From Opitutia bacterium (GTDB lineage: Bacteria > Verrucomicrobiota > Verrucomicrobiia > Opitutales > Opitutaceae), in NCBI GenBank assembly GCA_016217545.1, contig JACRHT010000003.1, forward strand, positions 1 through 64,000: a DNA stretch of 64,000 nucleotides. The letters are read 5' to 3'. The position numbers and the translations under genes were made by a program. Position 1 is the first letter of the stretch; each line of letters opens with the position of its first letter. Positions 33,093 to 41,624 of this stretch are shown here, one piece after another. Under the pieces are notes generated by a model. It saw only the letters and a list, made by a program, of their open reading frames with translations, had not been told where the DNA came from and searched no databases.

Positions 33093-33917
33093 ATGGTTAA
33101 GTTCCGCCTGTTCCGTTCCATCACACTCATGTTTGCCACCGCGCTCGGCGCGGTCGGCCTCTTCGCTCAGACCGCGCTTACCGAGCTCACGTTCAACAAC
33201 TCGGGCGATCGGCTGGCGAACACCGGCAGCGGCGGCACCACGTTTGCGAACACCGGCGTCAGCTTCACCACCGGACAAAATGGCGACGCCGCATCGTTCG
33301 ACGGCAGCAGCTACCTCACCGCGAGCTCGGCGGGACTCACCACCGGCATGACCATCTCGTTCTGGATGAAGACGAATTCCTACGGCGGCACGGACCCGAA
33401 CGGCAATTGGTATGAGGGTTCGGGTTTGGTGGATGCCGAGCAAGCCGGCACGCACCCCGACTGGGGCGTGAGTCTCTGGCAGGGCAAAATCGCCTTCGGC
33501 ATCGGAGCCGGCGACCAGCACATGGGTCTCGGCGAGGCCGGGTCGACCATGATCTCCAACGCGTCGGTGAACACCAACAACTGGGTCTTCGTCGCCGCCA
33601 CGTGGGACACCTCCGGCACGATGAACATCTACATCGATGGCGTGTTGGACAGCACCTACACCAACGTCAACCGCACCGACCCGCGCGATGCTTCCTACAC
33701 CTACTACATCGGCGCGGACTCCGGAGCTTTCGACGGCAACCACCCGAGCAAATACTACACCGGCCTGCTCGACCAAGTGGCAATCTACAGCACCGCGCTC
33801 AACGGCACGCAGATCTCCAACCTTTACACCGCCTCGGCCGTCCCGGAGCCCGCCACCTACGCCGCGCTCGCCGGCATCGCGGCCTTGGGCTTCGCCGCCT
33901 ATCGCCGCCGCCGCTGA
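33093..33917 (+). CDS. LamG-domain protein with PEP-CTERM sorting tail
   Basis: The 274-residue product begins MVKFRLFRSITLMFATALGA (signal peptide). A concanavalin/LamG-like beta-sandwich follows (DAASFDGSSYLTASSAGLTTGMTISFWMK, NNWVFVAATWDTSGTMNIYIDGV, YTGLLDQVAIYSTALNGTQI). The protein ends in the sorting signal VPEPATYAALAGIAALGFAAYRRR-R: the PEP motif, a transmembrane helix and an arginine cluster. Such tails are cut by exosortase, and the proteins become surface or exopolysaccharide associated. ATGs at 33063 and 33081 are also in frame; the palindrome at 33061-33084 makes 33093 the safer start. It is followed by a strong terminator. Confidence 0.87.
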   Translation: MVKFRLFRSITLMFATALGAVGLFAQTALTELTFNNSGDRLANTGSGGTTFANTGVSFTTGQNGDAASFDGSSYLTASSAGLTTGMTISFWMKTNSYGGTDPNGNWYEGSGLVDAEQAGTHPDWGVSLWQGKIAFGIGAGDQHMGLGEAGSTMISNASVNTNNWVFVAATWDTSGTMNIYIDGVLDSTYTNVNRTDPRDASYTYYIGADSGAFDGNHPSKYYTGLLDQVAIYSTALNGTQISNLYTASAVPEPATYAALAGIAALGFAAYRRRR

Positions 33918-33940
33918 AGCGATTCGCAGACGCCTTTCCG

Positions 33941-33970
33941 AAAGCCCGGCCCCGCGCCGGGCTTTTTTTT
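33941..33970 (+). terminator. Rho-independent terminator after the PEP-CTERM gene
   Basis: A ten-base stem AAAGCCCGGC / GCCGGGCTTT with loop CCCGC is followed by a run of eight T. The stem ends in A/T on both sides and lies between convergent genes, so it may also serve the lemA transcript from the other strand. Confidence 0.9.
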
Positions 33971-34008
33971 CGCCCGCGTCCGCTCCCACGACGCCGGGAA
34001 GACTCCGC

Positions 34009-34557
34009 TCAGAACTGCACGTTCGGCGCTTCCTTGACCGACGGCGGCACGCTGAAGAAATCGCCCGGCTCGAAACCGAAGGCGCGCGCCACGAGATTGC
34101 TGGGGAACGTCTCGCAGCGGTTCCGGAAATCGCGAACGTTGCCGTTGTAGAAGCGGCGCGCGGCTTGGATGCGATTCTCGGTGTTGATCAGTTCGGTCTG
34201 CAGCGCGCGGAAATTCTCGTCGGACTTCAGCTGCGGGTAATTTTCCACCACGACCAGCAATTGCTGCAGCGCGGCCACGAGCCCGGCCTCGTCTACCGAC
34301 TGCGCGGCGACCGGCCCGTGGTTCGCGGCGCAACGGTTGCGCAGCTCGACCACGCGCTCGAGCGTCGCGCGCTCGTGCGCCGCGTAGCCTTTCACTGTCT
34401 CGACGAGGTTCGGGATGAGATCGTAGCGCCGTTTCAGCTCGGTGTCGATGTTGGCCCACGCATTGGCGACGTAGTTGCGCAGGTTGACGAGGGAGTTGTA
34501 TTGCACCGCGACCCAGAGCAGCGGCGCGACGACGAGGAACAACAGCAGGACGCTCAT
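34009..34557 (-). CDS. LemA family protein (locus 1)
   Basis: The 182-residue product has one N-terminal transmembrane helix (MSVLLLFLVVAPLLWVAV). The LemA four-helix domain follows, with YNSLVNLRNYVANAWANIDTELKRRYDLIPNLVETVKGYA as its hallmark (N..v....W..ID..L.rR.dLiPnLv). It continues with LVVVENYPQLKSDENF, NTENRIQAARRFYN and a C-terminal VARAFGFEPGDFF. The function of LemA in bacteria is unsettled. Its start overlaps the stop of the gene at 34554 (ATGA), so the two are coupled. A second LemA locus lies at 55952 with different partners. Confidence 0.9.
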   Translation of the reverse strand: MSVLLLFLVVAPLLWVAVQYNSLVNLRNYVANAWANIDTELKRRYDLIPNLVETVKGYAAHERATLERVVELRNRCAANHGPVAAQSVDEAGLVAALQQLLVVVENYPQLKSDENFRALQTELINTENRIQAARRFYNGNVRDFRNRCETFPSNLVARAFGFEPGDFFSVPPSVKEAPNVQF

Positions 34558-35225
34558 GACGCTTGGGAAAAGAGATACGCGGGCAACAGGCGGCGGATTT
34601 CGAGCAACTCTTGCAAGCGCCCCTCGATCTCGTCCGGCTCGAGACGTGAATCGAACAGCAGCGCCAGCACGTTGCCATCGAGTTCGATCGACAGGTCGCG
34701 GTGCCGCAGGAGGAATTCCATCATCAAGCCGTGGCAGACATCGTAGGCGAATTTCTTGTCGGGACTGCGCACGCAAAACGCGCGGGAGAATTCCGCCGAC
34801 TCGAAATCGATGTCCTCGTAGCCGACCGCCTGTGCGAGCTTCGAGAGCAAACCTTCCGGAGAGATCAGCAGCTCAGGAAACGTGCGCGGCAAGACCAGCA
34901 GCACGACCGAGAAACGATGATGATGGGTGTGACGCCCGCCCTTGGAGTGGGAATACGTCTCGTAGTGGTAATCGAAGGCCATCACCTGCTCGCCCTGATA
35001 CTCGCCGTCGAGACAGTTGGAGACGTAGCGGTTCGAGCCTTGGTTGAGCTTGTCCAAGAATTCGAGGCGACCCGCGAGATCGGGATCGTCGTCGGCGCGG
35101 AAGTCGAGGCCCAGCTTCGCCGCAAGCGCCGCCATCGCCTCGGTGCGCTGCCGCGCGACCCAACGTCCGAGCAGGATGAGTCCGACGACGACGAGCGCGA
35201 TCAGGACGAACAGGAAAACTTGCAC
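34554..35225 (-). CDS. Membrane protein of unknown function coupled to lemA (DUF3137-like)
   Basis: The 223-residue protein has an N-terminal transmembrane helix (MQVFLFVLIALVVVGLILLG) and a soluble domain with VMAFDYHYETYSHSKGGRH and SVVLLVLPRTFPELLISPE. That domain resembles the proteins usually found next to lemA (DUF3137 or similar), and no catalytic motif is evident. A His-rich stretch (RHTHHH) lies near residue 100. The stop overlaps the lemA start, so these two genes form an operon. Confidence 0.65.
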   Translation of the reverse strand: MQVFLFVLIALVVVGLILLGRWVARQRTEAMAALAAKLGLDFRADDDPDLAGRLEFLDKLNQGSNRYVSNCLDGEYQGEQVMAFDYHYETYSHSKGGRHTHHHRFSVVLLVLPRTFPELLISPEGLLSKLAQAVGYEDIDFESAEFSRAFCVRSPDKKFAYDVCHGLMMEFLLRHRDLSIELDGNVLALLFDSRLEPDEIEGRLQELLEIRRLLPAYLFSQAS

Positions 35226-35566
35226 GGCGGCTCTTGTAGCGGATTTTCTGCGGCCGCGATATTACAAATCGGCCGGACGTTCGCTCGACTGCGGAACCAC
35301 GCGCGCAAACAACGCAGCGAGATCATGGCGACTTCCGCCGGGAATTTCCGTCCGCTCCTGGCGCGCGCGGCGGGGCCTCCACAAGTTTACGCGGGGCGAG
35401 TGCGTCCTCGTGGACGCCGCGAATCCCCGCCTCGAGCGGTGGCGCGCCGCGCTCCAACTCCGGCCCGGAACCGTCGAAGCCGCGCTCGCCGAACTTGAAG
35501 GATCACAGCGTCCCGCGACGAGCGCGCTTCCCGCCCTTCGCAACAACTCGAGTCGGGCCAATCGCC
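35226..35566. other. Divergent-region gap without convincing gene
   Basis: The 341 bases lie upstream of the lemA-linked operon. One plus-strand frame (about 35380-35500) reads VDAANPRLERWRAALQLRPG, vaguely like a DUF3606-type short helix pair, but it lacks a start codon in place. I treat it as unsupported. Confidence 0.35.
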
Positions 35567-36070
35567 TCAGACCTCGCAGGCGAGATAAGCGATCTTGAAG
35601 CCGTTCGAGGCGACGCCGGTCGCGATCCGACGGAAACCGAGCCGCTCGTGAAAGGCGTGCGACTCGGGATTGGGCGGATCGAGGTTCACGTCGCAGCAGA
35701 GAAAGCGCGCTCCTCGCTCGCGCGCCACCTGCGCCACCGCCGCGTAGAACGCCCGCCCGATGCCGCGCCCGCGTTGCTCGCGGGCCAGCGCAACCTGACA
35801 GATGTAGTAGAACGGCTCGGCCAGCAACCGACGGAGCTCGGCCATTTCGGTGTCGTCGTAGGTCGAGTCGCGGGGAAAAGAGAGAAGGTAGCCAATCACG
35901 TGTCCGCTCGAATTCACCGCGACGAGGTGATGCCCCTCGCCCGCCAGGAGCCACGGCAGATCGCCTGCCTCGATGGTGGCCACCGCCGGACGATTCTCCG
36001 CATTCAAGCGGAGCACGGCATCGCCGTCGGCCGAAGTCAGGGGGCGGAGCATCCAGTCGCGCGAGGACAT
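35567..36070 (-). CDS. GNAT-family N-acetyltransferase (RimI-like)
   Basis: The 167-residue product has the acetyl-CoA signature YYICQVALAREQRGRGIGRAFYAAV. The loop RGRGIG is canonical. It is preceded by HLVAVNSSGHVIGYLLSFP and followed by GARFLCCDVNLDPPNPESHAFHERLGFRRIA with the conserved N..S..FHE.LGF ending. The substrate is unknown. It is divergently oriented from the DUF4256 gene with 112 bases between. Confidence 0.88.
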   Translation of the reverse strand: MSSRDWMLRPLTSADGDAVLRLNAENRPAVATIEAGDLPWLLAGEGHHLVAVNSSGHVIGYLLSFPRDSTYDDTEMAELRRLLAEPFYYICQVALAREQRGRGIGRAFYAAVAQVARERGARFLCCDVNLDPPNPESHAFHERLGFRRIATGVASNGFKIAYLACEV

Positions 36071-36182
36071 CGGAGATACGAGGCGGCGAGCGGGCGGTTA
36101 TTCCGCGAGCGGCAACTTAAACGCCGACTTCCCGTTTGCCTCCGCGCGCACCCGCGCATTTCGTGACGCTCTCCTCCACGCC

Positions 36183-36752
36183 ATGAAAACCCCGAAGGCC
36201 GAGAAATTGTCGGCGAAGCAGCGCGAGGAATTGCTCGCAACGTTGTCCGCGCGCTTCGCGAAAAACATGAACCGTCACGCCAAGCTCGATTGGGCCGCCG
36301 TGCAGAAACGCCTCGACGCCGCACCCGCCAAGCTCGGTGCGCTGCACCAGATGGAGTCGACCGGCGGCGAGCCGGACGTCATCGGGCAGGACGCGAAGAC
36401 CGGCGAGTTCCTCTTCGCCGATTGCGCCCCGCAGAGTCCGGCGGGACGCCAGAGCTTGTGCTACGACCGCGCGGCGCTGGACGGGCGCAAGAAATTCCCG
36501 CCGAAGGGCTGCGTCACCGAACTCGCGGAGTCGATGGGCGTGGAACTGCTCGACGAAGCGCAGTATTTCGCGCTGCAGAAACTCGGCGAGTTCGACACCA
36601 AGACGTCGAGCTGGCTGACGACGCCGTCGGAAATCCGCGAACTCGGCGGCGCGATCTACGGCGATCGCCGCTACAATCGCGTCTTCATCGGTCACAACGG
36701 CGCCGATTCCTACTACAGCGGCCGCGGCTTCCGCGGATTGTTGCGCGTGTAG
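36183..36752 (+). CDS. DUF4256 domain-containing protein
   Basis: This 189-residue protein closely follows the DUF4256 pattern: LLATLSARFAKNMNRHAKLDW, MESTGGEPDVIGQDAKTGEF, FADCAPQSPAGRQSLCYDRAAL, GVELLDEAQYFALQKLGEFD, KTSSWLTTPSEIRELGGAIYGDRRYNRVFIGHNGADSYYSGRGFRG. Length and order are complete. The function of the family is not known. The start at 36183 (MKTPKAEKLS) is chosen because the upstream open frame overlaps the divergent acetyltransferase gene. Confidence 0.88.
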   Translation: MKTPKAEKLSAKQREELLATLSARFAKNMNRHAKLDWAAVQKRLDAAPAKLGALHQMESTGGEPDVIGQDAKTGEFLFADCAPQSPAGRQSLCYDRAALDGRKKFPPKGCVTELAESMGVELLDEAQYFALQKLGEFDTKTSSWLTTPSEIRELGGAIYGDRRYNRVFIGHNGADSYYSGRGFRGLLRV

Positions 36753-36882
36753 CCCGCTGGCCGCGGCGAATCCGGCAGGAGCCGTCGGCCGCCACGAGCG
36801 TCACGCATGTTCGCGCATCAGCAACACGCGGCCGGGCGCGCGCGACAGTCGCCGCCGCCGCACGATCGACGTCTGCGCGCGC

Positions 36883-38316
36883 CTACTCAGCCGATTCGCC
36901 GACGAGCGAATTCAGGTAGACCTCGAGATTCGTGTAGCCGGATCCGCCGCGAACGGCGGCGCCGTCGCCCGCGTTTTTCGGGTCGAGGCCGTGTGCGGTC
37001 TCCCAAGCGTCAGGGATGCCGTCGCCGTCGGTGTCCCAGCCGGCAGGGCGATGCACTTCCGGATAATCGTCCCAGCCACCCACGTCGTCCTGTGAATCAG
37101 GCAAGCCCCGCAAACCGGTCTTGCCGCCCTTGAACTTCGCGGCGCCGGAGCGGACCTCGCTGATCACACGTTGATCGTGCGGATCGAGCGCAGGAAAATT
37201 GCAGCCCACGTTCGCGAGCACATCCGCGTAGGCTTCCTCGGCCGTTTGCGTGCGGACGTGCGACGGGAAGAAATCCGTGTCAGACCATGGGCTGTAGTAT
37301 TCCGGCAAGCGGCCGCCGCGCTCGGTGGTGGCGGTGCGCGCCTTGTCCTGCTCGTCGGCGCCGAAGTGCCCGGGCATGACGTTGCCGGCAACGTGATACC
37401 GCTGCGTGCCGGGGAAGTTGCCGTATTGCGCATTCAGCGCGTGGAAGAATTTCGTGGCCGGGCCGGGCTTGTAGTAATTGGCGACGAAGTTCACCTCGTG
37501 CGCGCCGCCGTCCGTCGTGCGGTTCTTCCAGTTGTAGACGACGTTGTTCCGGATATCGAGGCGGCCGGCGTAGGTGTAGCCGTGAGCCCGGTCGAGTCCG
37601 CCGGCGAGGCTCCAGTTGCGGCCGGCGCAGTGCGCGAGGAGGTTGTGGTGAAAGCTGCCAATGTCGCCGCCGATGCTCGCAGCGTAGCCGTGCTGCGTGC
37701 CGGGCGGGTAGTTTTTGTGGCCGGCGTCGTTAAGCGCCTCGGAGATGAGCGTCCACTGGAGCGTGATGTTGTGCGCGCCGCGCGAACTGAAGGCCTCGTC
37801 GAGCGTCCAGCTGATCGAACAGTGGTCGATGATGCAGTTGTTCGCGCTGGCCATGCCCATGCCGTCGAGTGTCGTGCCGGACGTGTTGCCCGGACGCACG
37901 CGGAGGTAACGGATGACGACGTCGTGCGCACCGAGGATGCCGAAGTTGTAGTTCGCCAGGCAGACGCCGAGGCCCGGCGAGGTTTGGCCGGCGATGGTGA
38001 GGTTCGAATTCGCCGCGCGCACCACGAGCTTGGATTTCAGTCGAATCAGGCCCGACACCTCGAACACGACCGTGCGCGGTCCCACAGCCTCGACTGCCGC
38101 GCGCAGGCTGCCGGGGCCGGAATCATTGAGATTGGTGACGACGATGACGCGCCCGCCGCGACCGCCTTGGGCAAAACGCCCGTAGCCCTCCGCCGAGGGG
38201 AACGCCAGCGGCCGGACCGGCTCGTCGGCAGCGCGCAACGACAGGGCGGCGACCGCAGCAATCAGTGCGGGCCGCAGGAAAGCGGCGAACGAAAGACACA
38301 TGCGAAGGAAAACCAT
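36883..38316 (-). CDS. Pectate lyase family protein (PL1)
   Basis: The 477-residue protein starts MVFLRMCLSFAAFLRPALIA with a signal peptide ending near SLRA-AD. The PL1 right-handed beta-helix follows: FPSAEGYGRFAQGGRGGRVIVVTNLNDSGPGSLR at its start, then RTVVFEVSGLIRL, NLTIAGQTSPG, DVVIRYLRVRPG, and NNCIIDHCSISWTLDEAFSSRG. This is the form used in Verrucomicrobiota, Bacteroidota and Planctomycetota. The C-terminal segment has a DTDGDGIPDAWE loop and an ending typical of the 'pectate lyase..DPKN' group (TAHGLDPKNAGD). It is secreted and cuts polygalacturonate or a similar substrate. A longer frame from 38478 is disfavoured because the signal peptide begins at 38316. Confidence 0.9.
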   Translation of the reverse strand: MVFLRMCLSFAAFLRPALIAAVAALSLRAADEPVRPLAFPSAEGYGRFAQGGRGGRVIVVTNLNDSGPGSLRAAVEAVGPRTVVFEVSGLIRLKSKLVVRAANSNLTIAGQTSPGLGVCLANYNFGILGAHDVVIRYLRVRPGNTSGTTLDGMGMASANNCIIDHCSISWTLDEAFSSRGAHNITLQWTLISEALNDAGHKNYPPGTQHGYAASIGGDIGSFHHNLLAHCAGRNWSLAGGLDRAHGYTYAGRLDIRNNVVYNWKNRTTDGGAHEVNFVANYYKPGPATKFFHALNAQYGNFPGTQRYHVAGNVMPGHFGADEQDKARTATTERGGRLPEYYSPWSDTDFFPSHVRTQTAEEAYADVLANVGCNFPALDPHDQRVISEVRSGAAKFKGGKTGLRGLPDSQDDVGGWDDYPEVHRPAGWDTDGDGIPDAWETAHGLDPKNAGDGAAVRGGSGYTNLEVYLNSLVGESAE

Positions 38317-38507
38317 CGGTGGCGGCCGGAAAGTGGTGTGGCCCAAGACGCCGCGAGCCAAGGCAGGATTACGCCCGCGCGCGATTAGGACGCAGCGGCA
38401 GGCAGGACTATTTCCGGCATGATTTCGCAACGGATGCGCAGGTGCCGCCGGACAACGAGCCGATGTAACAGTAGCCACAGGCAGGCCCGCCGGTGGCCAT
38501 TTCCCCC

Positions 38508-38936
38508 ATGACCGATTGGAGTGAGCGATTCGAAACCGGAGATCCGCAGATCGATGCGGACCACCGTGAATTTTTCCTCCGCATCGAAGCCCTCAAGGCA
38601 GCGTTCGCCGCGGGAGCGCCGACGAACCGCGCGGCGGAGTTGTTGCAGTTGCTGCACGAGCACGCGCTGGCCCATTTCCAACGCGAGGAGCTCGCCATGG
38701 CTCGGGCCGGCTGCGGCGCGCACATCGAGAACTGCACGGCGCACCGCGAATTCGCGCGCAAGCTGGACGGTTGGACGCAGCTGCTTTGCCTCTCGGGCCC
38801 GACTCCCAGCCTGGTGGAGGATATCCACCGCGAGTCCGCGGCGTGGATGCGACATCACATCCTGCGCGTCGACTGCCGCCTGCGCGGCTGCCTGGCCGCG
38901 AAGACAAACCGGATTGCGACAGCGGCCGATGCGTGA
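38508..38936 (+). CDS. Bacteriohemerythrin
   Basis: The 142-residue protein has the full hemerythrin ligand set: W....TGD..ID.DH..FF start (FETGDPQIDADHREFF), LLHEHALAHFQREELAM (H...HF..EE), CGAHIENCTAHREF (H....H), and WMRHHILRVD (H...D). It binds oxygen or nitric oxide at a di-iron site in the cytoplasm. An upstream GTG (38493) is in frame, but MTDWSERF at 38508 fits the family start. It is single, next to the pectate lyase gene in divergent orientation. Confidence 0.9.
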   Translation: MTDWSERFETGDPQIDADHREFFLRIEALKAAFAAGAPTNRAAELLQLLHEHALAHFQREELAMARAGCGAHIENCTAHREFARKLDGWTQLLCLSGPTPSLVEDIHRESAAWMRHHILRVDCRLRGCLAAKTNRIATAADA

Positions 38937-39032
38937 CGCACCGGCGTCGCGCGAGCGGTTCCAAGGACATTCTCCCGGACGAATTCACGTCGGCTTCATC
39001 GTCGTTTCACGGTCGGCCGGCAGACTCGCCGC

Positions 39033-39596
39033 ATGATCAAAGACAGACTTCTGCTCGCTGCACTCCTCGTCCCTGCCCTGCTCTTGCTCGTGCCGCTGAT
39101 TGCCATGCGATTCACCGACGAGGTGAAGTGGACCGGCTCCGACTTCGTCGTCGCCTACGTCGTGCTGGCCAGCGCGGGGCTCGCGTTCCGTTTTCTTTTT
39201 CGCCGTGCCGGCAATCCCGTCGCGCGCCTCGCCGCCCTCGCTGCGGTGGGCACGACGCTTTTCATGACGTGGGTGAACCTCGCCGTCGGTCTCGTCGGCC
39301 GCGAAAGCCATCCGGCCAACGCGATGTATCTCGGCGTGCTCGCCATCGGCGTCATCGGTTCCCTCGCGACCGGTTTCCGGCCCGACGGCATGGCGCGCAC
39401 CTTCTTCGCGATGGCCGCCGCGCAACTGCTCGTGCCGGCAATTGCGCTCTACGTCTGGCAAGTGGAGCCCGTCATTCCCGTCGCGCACGTCTTCGGCGCG
39501 AACGCCTTCTTCGCCTTCCTCTTCGCAACCACAGCGCTGCTATTTCGAGCGACAGCGGACCAACCGCCGCAGCCCGCGGCTGAGCGGTCGCACTGA
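39033..39596 (+). CDS. Polytopic membrane protein, hypothetical
   Basis: The 187-residue protein has about six hydrophobic helices (for example LLLAALLVPALLLLVPLIA, FVVAYVVLASAGLAFRFLF, AALAAVGTTLFMTWVNLAVG, YLGVLAIGVIGSLATG, FAMAAAQLLVPAIALYVW, ANAFFAFLFATTALLF). The GRESHPANAMY segment and the pattern of helices are like small DUF-type membrane proteins of soil bacteria. No enzymatic motif is seen. Confidence 0.7.
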   Translation: MIKDRLLLAALLVPALLLLVPLIAMRFTDEVKWTGSDFVVAYVVLASAGLAFRFLFRRAGNPVARLAALAAVGTTLFMTWVNLAVGLVGRESHPANAMYLGVLAIGVIGSLATGFRPDGMARTFFAMAAAQLLVPAIALYVWQVEPVIPVAHVFGANAFFAFLFATTALLFRATADQPPQPAAERSH

Positions 39597-39730
39597 TCAA
39601 GCCGCCTTCTCGCTTTGCGCCGAGCGACCGAACGCGCACCGGCGCACTGCGGCGCGGCATCCGCGTCTCGCGCCACGCCTTCAACCGCGCCCCCACCCCC
39701 TGGCGAACACCACATTCGCCCTCTGCCAAA

Positions 39731-39747
39731 TGTTCGTAATACGAACA
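39731..39747. promoter_or_regulatory. 17-bp palindrome, copy 2 (after the HTH-like gene)
   Basis: TGTTCGT-AAT-ACGAACA lies one base beyond the stop codon of the gene at 39749. It is the exact reverse complement of the copy at 40127-40143. The identical double placement around one gene is noted as a finding. Confidence 0.8.
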
Positions 39748-39748
39748 A

Positions 39749-40123
39749 TCAGGCCGGCGGGCTCGATATCTCGGATTGCTCGGGCTGTCGACTGAGCCAC
39801 AGCAACAACTGCAACGCCCGCTCCGCATCGGGCATCGCCTTCCCCTCGAAGAAATACTCACCGATCCGCGCGCGATGGAGATCGAGTTCGCGCGCGAGCA
39901 GGGCACGGTCCCCTCTCTTGATCAGCCGTCTTTTCACTGCGGACGCGAGCGCATTCCAGAGCGGCGTCTCGACGCTGGGACGGAGCGTGCCGCCGCGTCG
40001 CGCGCGTGGCTTTCGCGCCTCGACGCGCTTGCGGGTCTCACGCGCAAGCTCGCGCGCGGCGGATTCCAAAATGTCAGCAATCGCAAGCAAGTGGGCCAAA
40101 CGGGCTGGGGTGTATTCAGGCAT
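39749..40123 (-). CDS. Small DNA-binding (helix-turn-helix-like) protein flanked by palindromes
   Basis: The 124-residue protein starts MPEYTPARLAHLLAIADILE. A basic linker follows (RKRVEARKPRARRGG), then an HTH-like segment RGDRALLARELDLHRARIGEYFFEGKAMPDAERALQLLLWL. That fits an Xre/Cro-like or SeqA-unrelated regulator (pattern ALAreL...r..i...f.g...P). An earlier ATG inside the upstream palindrome is in frame, but its seven extra residues would be encoded by the palindrome itself; I prefer 40123. The 17-bp palindrome stands three bases before the start codon and again after the stop, suggesting autoregulation. Confidence in the gene is fair; the regulator role is inference. Confidence 0.6.
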   Translation of the reverse strand: MPEYTPARLAHLLAIADILESAARELARETRKRVEARKPRARRGGTLRPSVETPLWNALASAVKRRLIKRGDRALLARELDLHRARIGEYFFEGKAMPDAERALQLLLWLSRQPEQSEISSPPA

Positions 40124-40126
40124 GAA

Positions 40127-40143
40127 TGTTCGTATTACGAACA
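40127..40143. promoter_or_regulatory. 17-bp palindrome, copy 1 (at the HTH-like gene start)
   Basis: TGTTCGT-ATT-ACGAACA lies three bases upstream of the ATG of the HTH-like gene. It extends to AATGTTCGTATTACGAACATT (40125-40145) as a near-perfect 21-base palindrome. A repressor site covering the promoter start is plausible. Confidence 0.75.
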
Positions 40144-40235
40144 TTGCTGAAATGCGAACCGGTTCGGGAATAGGTGCGGCGAGGAGGGCGGTGTTTCGAC
40201 GTGCAGCTTCGCGCCGGACATGCTGAAACGGTCGC

Positions 40236-40586
40236 ATGCTCATCGATCGCCTGCAGGCCTTCACGCTCGCGCTGCCGCACGTGACCGTCGTCGCCCAGTG
40301 GGGCGGGCTCGTCTACAAGGTCGCGGGCAAGGTCTTCCTTGTGCTTTCCCTCGACGGCACCTTGCTCGAAGGCGTGTGCTTCAAGTGCACGCCGGACGAG
40401 TTCGACGAACTCACCGAGATCGACGGCATCGCGCAGGCGCCCTACTTCGCCAAGCGCCATTGGGTAAAGCTGTCCGACACCGCCGCGCTGCCCGAGCCGC
40501 AGCTGCGTGAGCGCATCCGGCGCAGCCATCAGCTGGTCGCGGCCGGTTTGCCGAAGAAGACGCGCCTCGCGCTCGGTTTGGACTAG
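40236..40586 (+). CDS. MmcQ/YjbR family protein
   Basis: The 116-residue protein matches the YjbR/MmcQ fold: a short N-terminal helix (LQAFTLALPHVTVVAQWGGLVYKVAGKVFLVL), FKCTPDEFDELTEIDGI, APYFAKRHWVKLSD and a C-terminal helix with RSHQLVAAGLPKKTR. The fold resembles a DNA-binding domain, but its biological function is unknown. It is divergent from the palindrome-flanked HTH-like gene. Confidence 0.85.
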   Translation: MLIDRLQAFTLALPHVTVVAQWGGLVYKVAGKVFLVLSLDGTLLEGVCFKCTPDEFDELTEIDGIAQAPYFAKRHWVKLSDTAALPEPQLRERIRRSHQLVAAGLPKKTRLALGLD

Positions 40587-40741
40587 GCCGGTGCGAGAAT
40601 CCCCGCGGAGGGCACCGCGCCGGAAGCCGGCGCGCGTGGGGTGGCTTCCCGTCGAGCAACTTGCCTGCAACCGCCCAAGGCCGCGTTTCGTAGCACTGTC
40701 GTGTCGCGGGAGTTTGCTCCTGCGGCCCGTTCAACGCCGCC

Positions 40742-41500
40742 ATGGAAAAATCCGCTCCCACCGCACCAAACCGGCCCGTCGCCGACCGCCGGTTCTACGC
40801 ATTCGCCACCGGGCTCCTGCTCGTCCTTACCGTGGCGGGTTTCCACCATTTTTATCTGCATGGTCGCGCGTCTCCCGGCCGCGAGATCACGCCGCCGATC
40901 CGCGGACTCGTGCTGACCCACGGAGCGTTGATGACGATCTGGTTGTTGCTCGCGCTGGCTCAACCCTGGCTCGTAGCCACACGCAACGTGAAGCTGCATC
41001 GCCGTCTCGGACTCTTCGGGGCGGGGCTCGCGATCGTGCTGGTGGCCGTGGGACTGCGCATCGCGGTGGCCTCGGCCGCCGTGACGCCGGCCGGGGTGAT
41101 GATCGGCCCGCTCACGCCGCGACAATTCATGGCGGTGCCTTTTCTCGGCATCCTGCTGTTCGCCGCGCTCGTGACGCTCGGCGTCCGGCTCCGCGCCGAC
41201 GCGGGCTGGCACCGCCCGTTGATGTTTCTCGCCACGCTCTCCGTTTGCGCGGCGGGACTTGGGCGCATCCAGTCGCTCACCGATTTTTTCGTCCGGCACG
41301 GCTGGTATGGCGTCTTCGGCGATTTCTGCGGCGTCGTGACGTTCGGCGCGCTCGCCGTCGTGGCGCACGGAGCGCTAACGCGCCGTTTCGACCGGCGACT
41401 GGCGGCTGGCTTCGCGGCTTTCGCGGTCGCCTGCACTGCCATCGCTCAGGCGACGACGAGCGCAAGTTGGGCCGCGGTGGCCGACGTCTTGTTGCGCTGA
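40742..41500 (+). CDS. Polytopic membrane protein, hypothetical
   Basis: The 252-residue protein has about seven transmembrane helices. Histidine-containing turns include FHHFYLHGRA, LVLTHGALMTIWLLLALAQPWL (H near a helix start), and VKLHRRLGLFGAGLAI (like cytochrome b-type or DUF2306 membrane proteins, where paired His could bind haem). Later parts are DAGWHRPLMFLATLS and FGALAVVAHGALTRRF. It could be a small haem-binding quinone-type protein, but I cannot assign one. It is single on its strand. Confidence 0.65.
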   Translation: MEKSAPTAPNRPVADRRFYAFATGLLLVLTVAGFHHFYLHGRASPGREITPPIRGLVLTHGALMTIWLLLALAQPWLVATRNVKLHRRLGLFGAGLAIVLVAVGLRIAVASAAVTPAGVMIGPLTPRQFMAVPFLGILLFAALVTLGVRLRADAGWHRPLMFLATLSVCAAGLGRIQSLTDFFVRHGWYGVFGDFCGVVTFGALAVVAHGALTRRFDRRLAAGFAAFAVACTAIAQATTSASWAAVADVLLR

Positions 41501-41624
41501 CCTCGTGCGGGGCAGCTTCGGCCCAATTTTCCTTTGCTTCCCGGTCCCGGCTCTCCGCAAATGGCGCGGTGGGCTCCACGACGAACGTCACCCGACGTGC
41601 AGCCTCACTTCACGCACCTCCGTC

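Noticed and set aside
35380..35500. Short plus-strand frame resembling a DUF3606-like helix pair
   Set aside because: The stretch VDAANPRLERWRAALQLRPG is suggestive, but there is no start codon in place and neighbouring frames are equally open.
40127..40143. The palindrome around the HTH-like gene as part of a CRISPR array
   Set aside because: Only two copies, in opposite orientation, bracket a gene, with no spacers of constant length and no cas genes.
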